Below, one piece after another: positions 63,209 through 64,000 of a DNA stretch of 64,000 nucleotides. Made by a program: the position numbers and the translations under genes. A model generated the notes under the pieces. It worked only from the letters and a program-made list of their open reading frames with translations. It made no database searches and was not told the DNA's origin. This stretch comes from Idiomarina sp. (GTDB lineage: Bacteria > Pseudomonadota > Gammaproteobacteria > Enterobacterales > Alteromonadaceae). Position 1 is the first letter of the stretch; every line of letters begins with the position of its first letter. Location: positions 62,001 to 126,000 of the forward strand of contig JAIUMU010000001.1 of NCBI GenBank assembly GCA_022565355.1. The letters are read 5' to 3'.

Positions 63209-64000
63209 TTAGCTTTCCTGCCTTTGCTGCTCACGCTCAACGCGTTCTCGAAAGTGTTGTGGTGAGGTGCCGGTTATCTTCTTAAATAACCGCGAAAAAT
63301 AATACGGATCATCAAACCCAAAGGCCAGTGCTACTTGCCGCACGCTGGCGTTGGTTTCATTCAGCATACGCTGTGCAGCGGCGATTTTCATTTCATTGAA
63401 GTAACGCAGCGGCGGTACACCCGTAAGTTCTCTGAATTTCTTACTGAAATAATACCGCGATAACCCGGAAAATTCTGCAAAATCATTCAGCTGTAAGGCA
63501 CGATGGCTATTATCGCGCATGAAACGATCGAGCGCGGTAAGGTTAAACAGGCTGTCGGCTTCTGCGGGTTCTTTTACTAATAATGGAATTTGGCTTAACA
63601 GTTTACGCAGAATAGCAGTGGCGTACATAGCCCGTTCAAACGTGAGCCGCTGGTGCTGCAGGTTCAGTAAATCGGTAACATCAGGAAGTAACGATTGCCA
63701 ACGTTTTAAGGTAATCACTGGCGGCTGCTCTGGGGCACCTCGTAAGCCAATATAATCCATGAATTCTTGTGTTTGGCTGCCGGCGAAGTGCGCCCAGTAA
63801 ATACTCCACGGGTTTTCTGGATCGCTATGATAGCTGTGCGCTATATCTTGGCGCAAAAAAAGCATTTGTCCGGCGTGAATTACGCCCTGATGCTGTTCAG
63901 TGCGATAAAAGCCGCGCCCAGCATGGCAAAAAATAAGCAGATGATCAGTGTGCACACTTCTGCGTACGCGGTGATCGCGCGCCTCTAAATAGTGCCCATA
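63209..64000 (-). CDS. AraC-family transcriptional regulator (N-terminus beyond window end)
   Basis: An AraC/XylS-type regulator, at least 264 codons, open to base 64000. The visible N-terminal part (HYLEARDHRV, DHLLIFCHAGRGFYRTE, SIYWAHFAG) belongs to a cupin-like sugar-sensing domain with the His/Tyr pattern of carbohydrate regulators. The C-terminal 100 residues hold two helix-turn-helix motifs: LQLNDFAEFSGLSRYYFSKKF and VRQVALAFGFDDPYYFSRLFKK, with the family ending TSPQHFR. A GTG at 63955 is in frame but would cut into the sensing domain, so the true start lies outside. The target genes are unknown. Downstream, DUF1289 is coupled to it. Confidence 0.9.
   Translation of the reverse strand, partial: YGHYLEARDHRVRRSVHTDHLLIFCHAGRGFYRTEQHQGVIHAGQMLFLRQDIAHSYHSDPENPWSIYWAHFAGSQTQEFMDYIGLRGAPEQPPVITLKRWQSLLPDVTDLLNLQHQRLTFERAMYATAILRKLLSQIPLLVKEPAEADSLFNLTALDRFMRDNSHRALQLNDFAEFSGLSRYYFSKKFRELTGVPPLRYFNEMKIAAAQRMLNETNASVRQVALAFGFDDPYYFSRLFKKITGTSPQHFRERVEREQQRQES

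Noticed and set aside
1..64000. CRISPR array, insertion sequence, prophage, tRNA or rRNA genes
   Set aside because: No regularly spaced repeats, transposase or integrase motifs, or tRNA cloverleaf patterns were seen apart from the tRNA-like part of tmRNA.

Overview
The window is chromosomal DNA of a marine gammaproteobacterium, most likely from the Idiomarinaceae (Idiomarina, Pseudidiomarina or Aliidiomarina; genus is inference). The grounds are a set of gammaproteobacterial genes (lolCDE, msbA-lpxK-Trm112-kdsB, mfd-csiV, FadE, YebG with a LexA box, a tmRNA tag ending DDNYALAA), many secreted peptidases and nucleases, and the lack of sugar-transport systems. Base composition is moderate and even, except for a visibly AT-richer stretch after the tmRNA gene. 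No rRNA, tRNA, CRISPR array, insertion sequence or prophage was seen.

Layout. 1-4.1 kb: start of rnhB, argE, an AbgT-family transporter and a small outer-membrane beta-barrel, all on the minus strand. 4.2-11.8 kb: an extracytoplasmic S9 peptidase, a rhombosortase, and a convergent S8 protease-lipoprotein pair; the protease ends in a GlyGly-CTERM-like tail, so sorting enzyme and probable substrate are neighbours. 12-21 kb: a 2-oxoglutarate oxygenase and thioesterase pair, fadE with a FadR-like operator, a DUF3108 protein, purMN, a GNAT/C39 fusion and wrbA. 21.2-24.9 kb: a large secreted nuclease behind a well-formed PhoB-type promoter, then ssrA. 24.9-28.7 kb: accessory-looking stretch with a PD-(D/E)XK-QxxxY protein of unknown role, a small Cys/His-rich protein, a diguanylate cyclase and a 73-residue orphan. 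28.7-38 kb: mostly small metabolic or housekeeping genes (racemase, ATP-grasp ligase, elbB, DsrE-like protein, DCC thiol protein, yebG, ppiC, M14 peptidase, ChaN lipoprotein, PLP aldolase, DUF1028). 38.3-44.4 kb: SDR plus a tesB-ATPase-permease-adaptor export operon. 44.6-64 kb: acnA, csiV-mfd, lolCDE, DUF2062, comEC, msbA-lpxK-Trm112-kdsB, DUF1289 and an AraC-type regulator cut by the window end.

Common themes are envelope biogenesis (Lol lipoprotein release, lipid A flippase and Kdo supply, CsiV), protein and DNA scavenging outside the cell (S8, S9 and M14 peptidases, ExeM-type nuclease, AbgT), and stress or DNA repair (mfd, yebG, tmRNA). Gene packing is tight, with several four-base start/stop overlaps and three tail-to-tail overlaps between convergent genes.

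The points most worth following are: an unannotated 21-codon amphipathic peptide with a strong ribosome binding site ahead of the DsrE-like gene; the PhoB-type promoter of the nuclease; the LexA-controlled yebG promoter; the ssrA-linked PD-(D/E)XK gene; the rhombosortase/S8/lipoprotein cluster; and several long perfect inverted repeats in promoter regions. No complete new multi-gene system can be demonstrated from sequence reading alone.
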